From the NCBI GenBank assembly GCA_900129675.1, contig FSRD01000001.1:423501-487500 (forward strand): a stretch of 64,000 nucleotides of DNA, written 5' to 3'. Source of the stretch: Bradyrhizobium erythrophlei. Its GTDB lineage: Bacteria > Pseudomonadota > Alphaproteobacteria > Rhizobiales > Xanthobacteraceae. Position 1 is the first letter of the stretch, and each line of letters opens with the position of its first letter. A model generated the notes under the pieces. The model was given only the letters and a program-made list of their open reading frames with translations. It did no database searches and had not been told where the DNA came from. Of this stretch, positions 1 to 9,366 are shown one piece after another. Both the position numbers and the translations under genes were made by a program.

Positions 1-1
1 G

Positions 2-541
2 ATCGCCTCCAGTCTGGTCACGAGCTTCATGGACAAGATCCGCAAGCATCCGACCTACCGGAACGCGACGCACACCCAGAGCGTGCTGACGATCACCTCC
101 AATGTCGTCTACGGCAAGGCCACCGGAAATACGCCGGACGGTCGGCGCAAGGGCGAGCCGTTCGGGCCCGGCGCCAACCCGATGCATGGGCGCGACAGCC
201 ATGGCTGGCTGGCCTCCTGTCTTTCAGTCGCGAAGCTTCCTTACAAGGATTCGCTGGACGGCATCAGCTACACCGTGTCCGTCGCGCCGCAAAAGACCCA
301 CCTGTCGGACACCCAGTTGCTGGATGAGGCGGTCAAGGCCTTCGACGTCTATTTCGATCGCGGTGGGTTCCACATGAACCTGAACGTGATCGACAAGGAG
401 ACGCTCGAGGACGCGATCAAGAACCCGGACAAATACCCGCAGCTCACGATCCGGGTCTCGGGCTATGCGGTGAACTTCGTCCGCCTGACGCCCGAGCAGC
501 AGCGAGACGTGATCAGCCGTACCTTCCACGGCCAGATTTGA
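2..541 (+). CDS. pflB: Pyruvate formate-lyase, C-terminal part (5' end outside window)
   Basis: The reading frame is open from base 2, so the gene begins before the window; about 179 C-terminal residues are seen. The glycyl-radical motif RVSGYAV is present, with the radical glycine codon at 461-463, 26 codons before the stop, as in known PFL enzymes. The family cleaves pyruvate with CoA to acetyl-CoA and formate in the cytoplasm without oxygen. The matching activase starts 12 bases after the stop, and a formate channel follows two genes later, so this is a fermentation or formate-producing operon. The active-site cysteine pair lies outside the window. A related glycyl-radical enzyme cannot be fully excluded from this part alone, but the sequence around [20 protein letters not shown] is typical of PflB. 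Confidence 0.95.
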   Translation: MASSLVTSFMDKIRKHPTYRNATHTQSVLTITSNVVYGKATGNTPDGRRKGEPFGPGANPMHGRDSHGWLASCLSVAKLPYKDSLDGISYTVSVAPQKTHLSDTQLLDEAVKAFDVYFDRGGFHMNLNVIDKETLEDAIKNPDKYPQLTIRVSGYAVNFVRLTPEQQRDVISRTFHGQI

Positions 542-553
542 TCGAGGTACGCC

Positions 554-1381
554 ATGTCGACCGTGCAGCCATTGGAACCCGGAAGTCGTTACGACCTCCG
601 GGTCGGGATTTCGCCCGACGCGCCCGATGAGAGCGCGGTCAAGGACGAGGTCGGTTCGTTCGGTTATTGCCATTCCTACGAAACGTCGTCGCGCTACGAC
701 GGCCCCGGCCTGCGCGTCGTGCTGTTTCTCTCGGGCTGCCTGCTGCGCTGTAGCTATTGCCACAACCCTGACACCTGGCACCTCAAGGACGGCACCTATG
801 TCTCGGTCGACCATGTGCTTCGGCGCATTGCCGATTTCGCGCCGTCCATCCAGGCGCTCGGCGGCGGGCTGACGATCTCGGGCGGCGAGCCTATGGTGCA
901 GCTGGCTTTCACCAAGCGGATCCTCGCCGGCGCCAGGCGCATGGGCCTGCACACGGCGATACAGACGTCCGGATTTCTGGGCGACCGCGCCGACGAAAGC
1001 TTCCTGTCCGAGGTCGACCTCGTCCTGCTCGATATCAAGAGTTCGGATCCGGAAACATACCGGCGAACGACCGAACGCGATCTGGCGCCCACCCTTCGCT
1101 TCGCCGAGCGTCTGGCCGCGTTGTCGAAGCCGGTCTGGGTTCGCTTCACGCTGGTGCCCGGCGAGACCGACGACCCCACGAATGTCGACGGCATTGCACG
1201 ATTTGTCGCGCCGATGAAGAACGTCCAATGGGTGGAGGTTCAGCCATTCCACCAGATGGGTTCGTTCAAGTGGAAGGCGATGGGCCTTGAATACAAGCTC
1301 GAGAACACCCAGCCGCCGAGCCGCGATCTGGTGAACCGGGTGATCGAACAATTTCGTGCCGCAGGGTGCCAGGCACGCTGA
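554..1381 (+). CDS. pflA: Pyruvate formate-lyase activating enzyme (radical SAM)
   Basis: A 275-residue radical SAM protein. The cluster-binding motif CLLRCSYC gives Cys62, Cys66 and Cys69 in CxxxCxxC spacing, followed by HNPDTW, the PflA signature. A glycine-rich SAM-binding segment (SGGEPM) follows near residue 110. It reductively cleaves S-adenosylmethionine and abstracts hydrogen from the PflB glycine to make the active radical enzyme. It follows pflB by 12 bases and is surely co-transcribed. The protein is about 30 residues longer at the N-terminus than the E. coli enzyme; those residues are charged and have no recognised motif. Confidence 0.95.
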   Translation: MSTVQPLEPGSRYDLRVGISPDAPDESAVKDEVGSFGYCHSYETSSRYDGPGLRVVLFLSGCLLRCSYCHNPDTWHLKDGTYVSVDHVLRRIADFAPSIQALGGGLTISGGEPMVQLAFTKRILAGARRMGLHTAIQTSGFLGDRADESFLSEVDLVLLDIKSSDPETYRRTTERDLAPTLRFAERLAALSKPVWVRFTLVPGETDDPTNVDGIARFVAPMKNVQWVEVQPFHQMGSFKWKAMGLEYKLENTQPPSRDLVNRVIEQFRAAGCQAR

Positions 1382-1421
1382 TTCAAACAGATGTCCGGCC
1401 AATCCGGGGGAGTTAAGACAC

Positions 1422-3023
1422 ATGTTGGATCTTGCACGCGACATCATCGGCAGCCAGCCGATCCTGACGGCGTTTCTCGCGATCGGACTGGGCTACCTGG
1501 TCGGCCAGATCAGCGTAGCCGGGTTTTCGCTCGGGGTCGGCGCGGTACTGTTCGTCGCCCTTGCGATCGGCGCATTCGCGCCGAAGGCCCAGATCATCGG
1601 ACCCATCGGCCTGACCGGGCTGATCATGTTCCTGTACGGCATCGGCATCCTGTATGGCCGCCAATTTTTTGAAGGCATCCTTGGCAGCGGCCAGAAATAC
1701 AATCTGCTGGCGCTGGTCGCCTGTCTCGCCGGCCTGCTGGTTGCGCTCGGACTGGGACACGTCTTCGGCATCAAGATCGGCCACACGCTTGGTCTCTACG
1801 CGGGATCGATGACGAGCACGGCGTCGCTGCAAGCGGCGCTTGAAGTCATGAAGAACAAGGATCCGTCGATCGGCTATTCCATCGCCTACCCGTTTGGGGT
1901 TCTCGGCCCGATCCTCTGCATCTATTTCATGACACGCATCGTGAAGCCCAAATTCCCCGCGAAAGCGCAGCGCTTCCACATGGGCGAAATCTCAATCGGC
2001 GAAGGCTTTTCCGGCCGGAAACTCGACGATCTAACCGGGGGAGTGCTGAGCGACGTCCAGGTGACCATGATTCGCAAGGGCGGGAAAAATTTCGTTCCGA
2101 CAGGCGATACGGTCGTGTCCGTCGGCGACGCGTTGCTGGTCATCTCCGAGCGCGAAGAAGCGATCGCCGAGGCGGCCGCACAACTCGGGAAACTGGAGCC
2201 GGGCAGGCTGGCGAGCGATCGCGCCGATCTCGACTACATCCGCGTCTTTGTCGGAAAGGCCAGCGTGGTCGGCATACCGCTTGCCAGTCTTCCGATGCCA
2301 TCGGGTTATCCGACACATCTGCTGCACGTTCGCCGTTACGATGCCGACCTGGTGCCGTCACCCGACCTGATGCTGGAGTTCGGAGACAGGGTCGGCGTGT
2401 TGACGCCACCTGACCGAAAGGAAGAGATCCGACGCCACTTCGGCGACACGGTGAAGGCGGCAGCCGAGTTCAGCTATGTATCGCTCGGGCTCGGGATGGT
2501 GCTGGGCGTCCTGCTCGGGCTTATTCCGATCCCAATCCCGGGCGTTGGAATCGTCACCCTCGGCATCGGCGGAGGGCCGCTGATCGTGGCGCTCATTTGC
2601 GGCAGGCTTCGCCGTACAGGGCCTCTGCTCTGGACGATGCCGTTGCCGGCGAACATCGTGCTCCGGAACTTCGGCCTGGCATTGTTCCTGGCCACCGTCG
2701 GCGTCAACGCCGGGCAGCCCTTCGTCCGCACCGTGGCCGAATCGGGTTTCACGATGCTGTTCATCGGCGTGGCCGTGCTGCTGACGACCGTGTTCGTCGT
2801 TCTCGTGGTCGGCCACTATGTCATGAAAATTCCCTATGACGACCTGGTCGGCGTCGCGTCCGGGGCCACCGGGAATCCCGCCATCCTGGTTTATTCGACC
2901 AAGATGGCGCCGACCGAGCGGCCCGATATCGGCTACGCCATGATTTTCCCGTCGATGACGCTGGTGAAGGTGATAGCCGCGCAGATCGTCGGTCTTCTGG
3001 CCACTGGCGGCGCGGGCGGGTAG
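1422..3023 (+). CDS. AspT/YidE-type antiporter with two RCK_C domains
   Basis: About 534 residues, starting at the ATG at 1422, which has a GGGGGAG ribosome site ten bases upstream; a longer frame from 1356 overlaps pflA and is less likely. The layout is of the aspartate-alanine exchanger (AAE) family: about five hydrophobic segments in residues 10-180, two cytoplasmic TrkA-C/RCK_C domains (about 190-270 and 285-365), then another block of membrane segments to the end. In the family the best-known member swaps aspartate for alanine; the substrate here cannot be read from sequence. Its place between pflA and the formate channel suggests export of a small carboxylate under anaerobic conditions (inference). 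Confidence 0.85.
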   Translation: MLDLARDIIGSQPILTAFLAIGLGYLVGQISVAGFSLGVGAVLFVALAIGAFAPKAQIIGPIGLTGLIMFLYGIGILYGRQFFEGILGSGQKYNLLALVACLAGLLVALGLGHVFGIKIGHTLGLYAGSMTSTASLQAALEVMKNKDPSIGYSIAYPFGVLGPILCIYFMTRIVKPKFPAKAQRFHMGEISIGEGFSGRKLDDLTGGVLSDVQVTMIRKGGKNFVPTGDTVVSVGDALLVISEREEAIAEAAAQLGKLEPGRLASDRADLDYIRVFVGKASVVGIPLASLPMPSGYPTHLLHVRRYDADLVPSPDLMLEFGDRVGVLTPPDRKEEIRRHFGDTVKAAAEFSYVSLGLGMVLGVLLGLIPIPIPGVGIVTLGIGGGPLIVALICGRLRRTGPLLWTMPLPANIVLRNFGLALFLATVGVNAGQPFVRTVAESGFTMLFIGVAVLLTTVFVVLVVGHYVMKIPYDDLVGVASGATGNPAILVYSTKMAPTERPDIGYAMIFPSMTLVKVIAAQIVGLLATGGAGG

Positions 3024-3058
3024 CGACGTCGAACCGGCCGTGAGCGAGGGCAACAGGA

Positions 3059-3928
3059 ATGGCTGAACCGGCACCCGCGCCACAACCGCCGATCTTCAAT
3101 CTACAGGCTTACAGTCCTGCCGAGATCAAGGAGGCTGTCGAAAAGGTTGGGGTGAAGAAGGCCAATCTGCCCTTGCTGGCCTCCTTCATGCTGGCGATCG
3201 TGGCAGGCGGCGGCGTCGGCTTCGGCGCGCTCTATTATACCATCGTTGCCAGTGACGCGGCGCTCAGCTTCGCCACCGCACGGGTCGTCGGCGGATTGGT
3301 TTTCACTCTCGGACTGGCACTCGTCCTTGTTGGAGGCGCCGAACTGTTTACGGGCAACAATCTGATCGTGATGGCCTGGGCAAGCGGAAAGGTGTCAACG
3401 CGCACGATGCTGCGCAACTGGACCATCGTCTGGTTCGGCAACTTGTTTGGATCGCTTGGGCTCGTTGTTCTGGTCTTGCTTTCGCATCATCTCGATATGA
3501 ATGATGGCCGTATCGGATTGTCTGTATTGAATACGGCAGCTGGCAAGATCCGCCCCGACATGGTGACGCTGTTCTTCAAGGGCATTCTGTGCAACATGCT
3601 CGTGTGCGCGGCGGTCTGGCTTGCCTATGCAGGCCGCTCGGTCACCGACAAGATGATTGCTGTTATCCTGCCGGTCTCAGCCTTCATAGCGGCCGGATTC
3701 GAGCACTGCGTCGCCAACATGTATTTCCTGCCGTTGGCATGGTTGCTGATCCAGACGGGCCACATTCCAGCGAATTTTGACGCCTCACCTATCACCCTTT
3801 CCGGGATCGTCCACAATCTCGTACCGGTAACGCTAGGCAACATCGTCGGGGGTGCCGGCTTTGTTGGCGCCTTCTACTGGGCGATTTATCGGGCAGCGTT
3901 CGGCGCGTCGTATCCGGACGAAAAATAA
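3059..3928 (+). CDS. focA: Formate/nitrite channel, FNT family
   Basis: 289 residues with six hydrophobic segments in the FNT fold. The signature GFEHCVANMYFLP at about residues 220-232 holds the conserved pore histidine, and the first half carries GGGVGFGALYY and GNNLIVMAW, as in FocA. FNT proteins are inner-membrane pentamers that pass formate, nitrite or similar anions with proton coupling. Position three genes after pflB makes formate the likely substrate and FocA the best name; a NirC-like nitrite role is less likely because no nitrite reductase genes are near. The N-terminal helix (about 25 residues, AEIKEAVEKVGVKKA) is the FNT gating helix region. Confidence 0.92.
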   Translation: MAEPAPAPQPPIFNLQAYSPAEIKEAVEKVGVKKANLPLLASFMLAIVAGGGVGFGALYYTIVASDAALSFATARVVGGLVFTLGLALVLVGGAELFTGNNLIVMAWASGKVSTRTMLRNWTIVWFGNLFGSLGLVVLVLLSHHLDMNDGRIGLSVLNTAAGKIRPDMVTLFFKGILCNMLVCAAVWLAYAGRSVTDKMIAVILPVSAFIAAGFEHCVANMYFLPLAWLLIQTGHIPANFDASPITLSGIVHNLVPVTLGNIVGGAGFVGAFYWAIYRAAFGASYPDEK

Positions 3929-3966
3929 TTCCTACAGGATTTAACAACCCGCACAGGACGATCGTC

Positions 3967-5022
3967 ATGCCGCTGCTGAAAGCCAACTGGGATTCCAACA
4001 AAGACCTGCCCGTCGGTAAGGGCGCGACGGTCCAGCAGTTCTTCACCACCCTTGGGAAGGACCGTTTCGAAATCAATGTCGCGCCTTGGGGCGAAGGACA
4101 GTTGAAGGTGAACGGTCTGGAAATAGCGAGGACCGCCGAGGCAAAGGATCGGCACCAGGCATTCACTCGCCTCAAGCAGGCCGCCGAAAGATACGCGCGC
4201 GGCGAGCCGCTTGAGATGCCAGGCAATGGCAAGGCCCGGCTGATTCCGACCGTCAAGGCCAAATTGCTGGAAGGCAAAAAAGGGCTCGTGGTGGGTATCG
4301 CAAACGAGCGATCGATAGCTTGGGGATGTGCCGCCGCTTTCCGCGCCTTCGGCGCCGATCTGGCAATTACCTATCTCAACGATAAAGCCAAAAAACACGT
4401 CGATCCGCTGGCGCGCGCGCTTGAGTCGCCGATCGTGATGCCGCTCGATGCTCGTGTCCCGGGGCAAATGGAAGCCGTGTTCGAGCGGGTTTCCAAGGAG
4501 TGGGGCAAGCTGGACTTCGTCGTCCACTCGATCGCGTTCGCGCCACAGGACGCGCTGCACGGGCGGGTAGTTGACGTGTCATTGGAAGGCTTTCTGACCA
4601 CCATGCAGGTCTCTTGCTGGACATTCCTTCGGATGGCCAAGCTTGCCGAGCCTTTGATGAAGAAGGGCGGCACCCTGTTCACCATGACTTATTATGGAAG
4701 CCAAACGGTGGTGAAAAATTACAATATCATGGGAGTGGCGAAAGCGGCTCTCGAAAGTGCCGTCAGGTACGCATCCGCCGAGCTTGGCCCAAAGGGAATT
4801 CGCGTACACGCGATCTCACCCGGACCGCTTGCGACACGAGCTGCATCCGGCATTCCCGAGTTTGACAAATTGCTGGAAAAGGCCAAAGCCAAGGCTCCCA
4901 CGCGCAGCCTCGTGACCATTGAAGACGTCGGTGCGGCAACGGCGTTCTTGGCTCATGACGCGGCCCGGCTAATTACTGGTGATACGATTTACATTGATGG
5001 CGGATATCACGTTGTCGACTAG
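3967..5022 (+). CDS. fabI: Enoyl-ACP reductase (FabI type) with extra N-terminal domain
   Basis: 351 residues. Residues from about 100 onward are a complete FabI of the short-chain dehydrogenase fold: cofactor loop GLVVGIANERSIAWG, the segment VHSIAFAP, catalytic Tyr and Lys in NYNIMGVAK, and the C-terminal TGDTIYIDGGYHVVD. FabI reduces trans-2-enoyl-ACP with NADH in fatty-acid synthesis. The first ~95 residues are extra; ordinary FabI is about 260-275 residues. The extension has no motif I recognise; it looks like a small alpha/beta domain ending in a charged helix (RHQAFTRLKQAAERYARGEP). The gene follows focA by 38 bases on the same strand, which suggests anaerobic co-expression. The chromosome probably carries a normal fabI elsewhere (inference). 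Confidence 0.88.
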   Translation: MPLLKANWDSNKDLPVGKGATVQQFFTTLGKDRFEINVAPWGEGQLKVNGLEIARTAEAKDRHQAFTRLKQAAERYARGEPLEMPGNGKARLIPTVKAKLLEGKKGLVVGIANERSIAWGCAAAFRAFGADLAITYLNDKAKKHVDPLARALESPIVMPLDARVPGQMEAVFERVSKEWGKLDFVVHSIAFAPQDALHGRVVDVSLEGFLTTMQVSCWTFLRMAKLAEPLMKKGGTLFTMTYYGSQTVVKNYNIMGVAKAALESAVRYASAELGPKGIRVHAISPGPLATRAASGIPEFDKLLEKAKAKAPTRSLVTIEDVGAATAFLAHDAARLITGDTIYIDGGYHVVD

Positions 5023-5364
5023 CGCCTTCAACAATCTGGAGGGTGTTGGACCCAACGTGCGCGGAGTCGTCTGGAGGTGCGACCTCATCGAGCCCCTACT
5101 TCCGATCGTCTTGCGCTGCAACCGAGCCAACGCGATCGAGCAAGAAAAACACGTCGCCTTGACCCCTGCCCCCTTCGAGTTGACAAATCGGTCGATTTGC
5201 ATCGACACGGAAAGGCGATGACCTAATAAGGTGATGTGTGGGCGTTCGTTGAAATTTCGCTGCACCGCTGTGCGGAATTGGTTTGGAGCTGCGAAGAGGA
5301 AGTTGTTTGTTGTTTTCACCTTCGTTCCCGCTACACGCTGTTCTGAAGAGAGAGCACCAAATCG
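5023..5364. other. Intergenic region, nothing recognised
   Basis: 342 bases between fabI and the DUF808 gene. I see no convincing gene, clear FixK box or strong hairpin. A short frame running from the end of fabI to 5221 has no family character. Confidence 0.5.
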
Positions 5365-6354
5365 TTGAGCATTGGACTGATCGCTCTTCTCGACGATATG
5401 GCGGCTATCGCAAAGCTTGCGGCTGCCTCTCTTGACGATGCAGCGGCCCTGGCCGCCAAAGCGGGGATCAAGGCAGCGGGCGTCGTCGTCGATGACGCAG
5501 CAATCACTCCGCGCTATGTGCTCGGGTTCGATGCCAAGCGCGAATTGCCAATCGTGGGTAAGATCGCGGTCGGATCGCTTCGAAACAAGCTTATTCTCCT
5601 GCTTCCCGCTATCTTGGCTCTGAGTTATTTTTTCTCCTGGATGATCACGCCGCTTCTCATGTTTGGCGGCGCCTACCTCTGCTACGAAGGGACGGAAAAG
5701 ATCCTCGAAGCCATCATCCGCCGTCAAGCGCACTCCCACGAAAGCCAGCCAGACACGGTGGCGCTGAGCCAGCATGCGCTTGAGGTCGAGAAGGTCACCG
5801 GCGCAATCAAGACTGACTTCATTCTCTCAGCAGAGATCATGGCGATAACGCTGGGGACCGTCTCCGATGAGAGCATCGTGATGCAGGCACTCGTGTTGGC
5901 GCTCGTGGGAATTGGGATCACCGTTGCAGTTTATGGCGTGGTCGCGCTGAGCGTGAAGGCCGACGACGTTGGTGTGGCTCTTACGAAGAGCAACGACGGT
6001 TCAATTGTTGGCCGTATAAGTCGTACATTCGGACGCGCCCTTGTTCTCGGTATGCCCGGCTTTCTGACGTTTCTTGGCGCGGCCGGAACTGCAGCTATGG
6101 TATGGGTTGGGGGCGACATCACTTTACATGGTCTCGAGGCATACGGGGTGCATTCCGTCAGCCAAGCCATCAACTCCGGCGCCGATGCGGCTGCTCGCGC
6201 GCTGCCATCCATCACCGGTCCGGTGAAATGGACGGCCATGGCCCTCCTATCGGGGATAATTGGACTGCTTATCGGCGCGGTGTCGAACCCGGTAATTGGA
6301 TTTGTTTTCACGCCCGCTTGGAAGCTTTTGACGGAAAATTTTTGGAAGCGATAA
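5365..6354 (+). CDS. DUF808 (YedI-type) inner-membrane protein
   Basis: 329 residues starting at a TTG with a purine-rich site (GAAGAGAGAG) 10-20 bases upstream. The N-terminus (IALLDDMAAIAKLAAASLDD, then VVVDDAAITPRYV) is diagnostic for DUF808/YedI. At least five hydrophobic segments follow, at about residues 75-95, 170-190, 220-245 and 285-305. The family is widespread in the inner membrane and its function is unknown. It is separated from fabI by 342 bases and is probably its own unit. Confidence 0.88.
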   Translation: MSIGLIALLDDMAAIAKLAAASLDDAAALAAKAGIKAAGVVVDDAAITPRYVLGFDAKRELPIVGKIAVGSLRNKLILLLPAILALSYFFSWMITPLLMFGGAYLCYEGTEKILEAIIRRQAHSHESQPDTVALSQHALEVEKVTGAIKTDFILSAEIMAITLGTVSDESIVMQALVLALVGIGITVAVYGVVALSVKADDVGVALTKSNDGSIVGRISRTFGRALVLGMPGFLTFLGAAGTAAMVWVGGDITLHGLEAYGVHSVSQAINSGADAAARALPSITGPVKWTAMALLSGIIGLLIGAVSNPVIGFVFTPAWKLLTENFWKR

Positions 6355-6495
6355 GGTTGGGATCGTTCTTGGAGAGCCCAGTAGAACTCCGACGCGCCGC
6401 AATCGCTCATCGACCCTAAAATGCGAATTCCCCTCTTCTCCCGACAGCGGACATCACGCATTAGGGCTGCCACCACCGAAAAGTGCCAGAAGCAA

Positions 6496-8343
6496 TCAAT
6501 CTGGAAGCGTCGCAAGGGGGAGCCTGATATGAAACACCGCGCCGCCCCTGGCCTGGTTCTCCGCCCATATCTGCCCATTGTGAGCTTCAATGATCGTGCG
6601 CGCAATGGACAGCCCCATGCCCATGCCTTCCGCCTTGCTGGTGAAGAACGGTTCGAAGACTTCTTTAAGTTTGTCCTCGGGAATGCCCGACCCGAGATCC
6701 GACACGGATAACTCGGCAAACTTTTCGACGCGCGAAGTCCGCATACTGACGATGCGGTTTTCGGTAGACGTATCCTTCATCGCGTCGATCCCGTTCGCGA
6801 CAAGGTTCAGAATGACTTGTTGAAGTTGAATGCGGTCGCCGATGATCGGAAGCGCGTCGGGCGTGATCACGCTCACTAGTCCAACTTGTCGTCCGATGGC
6901 CGAAAGAAATTCGATGGTTTCCCTCGCGACCTCGTTGAGGTCGAGACTTTTCAGTTCGAAGGGCGCCTTTGTCAGGAGGCTCCTCATCCTCCGGATGACT
7001 TCGTTGGCGCGTCGGTCATCCCGCAGGATATCGACAACGATCTCGTTCAGTTCCGCGATGTCAGGGCTCGGAGATTTCAGAATTGCCTGTGCGGTTTCGG
7101 CGTTGGTCAGAATAGCGCCGAGCGGCTGGTTAATTTCGTGTGCGATTAAGGCGGTCAGTTCGCCAGCGGTCGAGAAGCGCATGACACGGGCTAGCTCTGC
7201 CATGCGCTGCCGTGACTGCACTTCGGCAAGTTGACGCCGACGACGCTCACTTAGCATGGCCGAGATAAGCCCGGTTTGCGCGAGAATAACGGCGAGCGTG
7301 AGTGCGATTTGCCAGGAATACCGTTCCCACACAGTCGGCTCGCGAAAGAAGATTTCGCTGCCAGGCGGAAGCAAGCTGTCCTTGATTCCCCACTTCTGCA
7401 GTTGCCGCCAATCATACCGGGGCGCGGCCAATCCCACCGGCACTATCTTGATATCGCCGGGAGTCTCGCCATTGAGGAGTCGCACCGCGACCTTTGCGCA
7501 GGCGTCAGCCATCTCGTGGCTGGAAAACATGGGGCCGCCGACAATGCCGTGACCAAAAAGGCTGTCGGTATGGGTGAAGATCGGCGCGCGGTCCTCCTCG
7601 ATGAACCGAAGCAGGAGAGCATCTCCCTCCTGCGGTACACCGCGGCCGTCCACGCGGATGGTCGGGTAAAAGATCGCGGAGTGCGCGGGCAGCGCGGCGA
7701 CACGCTTCACCATGTCGTCGGCCGCCAGGTGGGTGAACCATTCGAGCGTCACACGGCGGGAAGAGCGCTGAAGCGCGCGCTGGAACAGGTCATTCCAGAA
7801 CTGCTCAGTCGCGGAGGCGCCGGTCATCGCCACGACGATATGGTCGGTGTCGGGAAGCAGACGCAGGAGATGATCGATATGGACCGTGGGATCGTAGATC
7901 GTAGGGCAAGCGGTGTCATTGGCAGTGAGCGCAAGATCCTCGTAGGTGCGCACATCGGAGGTTGCGATCAGCAGCGGCGACGACGGAAACAGTCGCGCCC
8001 TGTTCCGCAGCACGAAGCGGGTCACCGGTGCGCCCATCGCCACAATGAGCCTGGGTTTACGGTCAGGCATAAGCGCGTTCAGATAATCGATGAATGGACC
8101 TTCCTCCCGGGCCGGGCTCTTGCCAAACCGTTCCGCCTGAAGCGAGGCTTCGTAAAGGTCGATCGGATTCGGAGCGAGCTTTCTCAGCGCTTCGCGAAAC
8201 GGCGGCGTGATGGTGTTCCATGGTGAGAAGTCCGGACCAAATGAATGCAACAGGAGAACGCGATCCGGGTCCGCCGCATCAGCAGACTTGGCAAGCATGA
8301 GCAGGCACATCCCTCCAAAGCAGACACGACGTATCCACTTCAT
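6496..8343 (-). CDS. Sensor histidine kinase with exported ABC-substrate-binding-like sensor
   Basis: About 615 residues from the ATG at 8343 (a GTG at 8355 is in frame). A signal peptide or anchor at residues 5-24 leads into a ~290-residue periplasmic domain of the ABC-type substrate-binding sensor kind (starts RVLLLHSFGPDFSPW). One membrane helix follows at about 335-355, then a HisKA domain with phospho-acceptor His in LIAHEINQPLG and a HATPase_c domain with N box NLVANGIDAM and G boxes DLGSGIP and GMGMGLSI. It would sense a periplasmic small molecule and phosphorylate a response regulator. None is adjacent; the nearest is the receiver protein at 11.7-12.1 kb. Its terminal bases lie 142 past the DUF808 gene, converging. 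Confidence 0.9.
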   Translation of the reverse strand: MKWIRRVCFGGMCLLMLAKSADAADPDRVLLLHSFGPDFSPWNTITPPFREALRKLAPNPIDLYEASLQAERFGKSPAREEGPFIDYLNALMPDRKPRLIVAMGAPVTRFVLRNRARLFPSSPLLIATSDVRTYEDLALTANDTACPTIYDPTVHIDHLLRLLPDTDHIVVAMTGASATEQFWNDLFQRALQRSSRRVTLEWFTHLAADDMVKRVAALPAHSAIFYPTIRVDGRGVPQEGDALLLRFIEEDRAPIFTHTDSLFGHGIVGGPMFSSHEMADACAKVAVRLLNGETPGDIKIVPVGLAAPRYDWRQLQKWGIKDSLLPPGSEIFFREPTVWERYSWQIALTLAVILAQTGLISAMLSERRRRQLAEVQSRQRMAELARVMRFSTAGELTALIAHEINQPLGAILTNAETAQAILKSPSPDIAELNEIVVDILRDDRRANEVIRRMRSLLTKAPFELKSLDLNEVARETIEFLSAIGRQVGLVSVITPDALPIIGDRIQLQQVILNLVANGIDAMKDTSTENRIVSMRTSRVEKFAELSVSDLGSGIPEDKLKEVFEPFFTSKAEGMGMGLSIARTIIEAHNGQIWAENQARGGAVFHIRLPLATLPD

Positions 8344-8639
8344 CGTTGATTCCACCAGCTAGTGTTCGCAAAACGGCGCGAGCCTGTTTTCGCACATGCA
8401 CCCGCGAAATTGTACCGAAATTGCACTCGGATGTCATGAGTCGTTGCCCAACGGATGTTGGGGTCAAATTCGGCCCTCGGATCGCAACAGAGCTAGGTCC
8501 GTTCACCCCCTCATAGCGGACTTACGGTGAAAGCACCGGCATGACCGTTTCGTGCCATTAAGAGCATCGTGCGCACAAATCTCCTGAAGGAGATCGGCGT
8601 CCCTGAGGCTAGTCACCTAATGGCGCCAATAGAGGCGGC
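8344..8639. other. Intergenic region between kinase and PilZ genes
   Basis: About 300 bases holding the kinase promoter region. I see no gene, no FixK box and no obvious terminator. Confidence 0.4.
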
Positions 8640-8879
8640 CTAATCGAAAGCGACGCCGATCCGGAAATCTCTGCGCCAGACCACATGGCAAGGAAGTTTC
8701 AAGCCGTGATCCGGCATTGCTAATGTAAATGTCGCCGGGATCTCCCTTTGATCCGAGACCTCGATTGCCGCGCCAGTGATCGATAGGTCGCGGACCGTAC
8801 AAGGAATTTTGTAGCCGCCGTACTCGATCTTGGCAGGCTTCATCGCACGGTGACGGGGTGCACTCCTGGTTTCGGCCAT
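8640..8879 (-). CDS. Single-domain PilZ protein
   Basis: 79 residues from the ATG at 8879, with a GAGAG site upstream; a longer frame from 9002 would add residues without character and overlap the next gene. The PilZ c-di-GMP-binding elements are visible: arginines at the N-terminal switch (RSAPRHRAMKP) and the loop DLSITGAAIEV matching [D/N]xSxxG. Such proteins bind cyclic di-GMP and alter partner proteins in motility or polysaccharide production. No partner gene lies next to it. Confidence 0.8.
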   Translation of the reverse strand: MAETRSAPRHRAMKPAKIEYGGYKIPCTVRDLSITGAAIEVSDQREIPATFTLAMPDHGLKLPCHVVWRRDFRIGVAFD

Positions 8880-8988
8880 TCGAATAGCTCTCAAAGAGTA
8901 CGAGAATTGTTGTTCGAAATAGCAGTCCTTGAATGGGTCGAAGATTTCGCGAGGGATTGATGAACTGATCAGCTCAAGGCCCCAGCAA

Positions 8989-9210
8989 TCACTCCCAATC
9001 ACTCCCGTATTCTTCGGTCTCTTGACTGATCCAAAGCAAAGCAGCCCTGCAATCGAACCAAACCAACCGCTCTTCTTCGGCGCCGCCGTCAGAAGTCATG
9101 TGCAGAAGAAACTCCTTCTCGCCGATCCTTAAAAGGGTATCGCGCGCCTGTCGTTCTACAAGCGTTTTGGTGTCAAGAAATGGATAGGTGCGAGAAGAAA
9201 TAAGTTGCAT
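8989..9210 (-). CDS. Small hypothetical protein
   Basis: 73 residues with balanced composition and an acidic tail (ETEEYGSDWE). No signal peptide or membrane segment and no recognised family. No clear ribosome site precedes the ATG at 9210, so start and reality are uncertain. It lies just upstream of the PilZ gene on the same strand. Confidence 0.4.
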   Translation of the reverse strand: MQLISSRTYPFLDTKTLVERQARDTLLRIGEKEFLLHMTSDGGAEEERLVWFDCRAALLWISQETEEYGSDWE

Positions 9211-9366
9211 GACGAATTGATGCTGTCAAAAAATGACTTCTTCCACTATGTAGGCGAACGGTTAAGAAGCCCTGAAGGTAACCAGTTTGCACGGGGGAAA
9301 GCGCTCCTCGCCAACAAGGAACGGCTGACCGTTCTGGCTCAATTGCGCATCCGGCACCGGCGGGTC

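Noticed and set aside
224-1447. A 407-codon minus-strand frame across pflB and pflA
   Set aside because: Shadow of two certain genes; composition is typical of antisense frames.
5171-5197. A FixK/FNR box in TTGACAAATCGGTCGATTTG
   Set aside because: The second half-site does not match TCAA at the right spacing.
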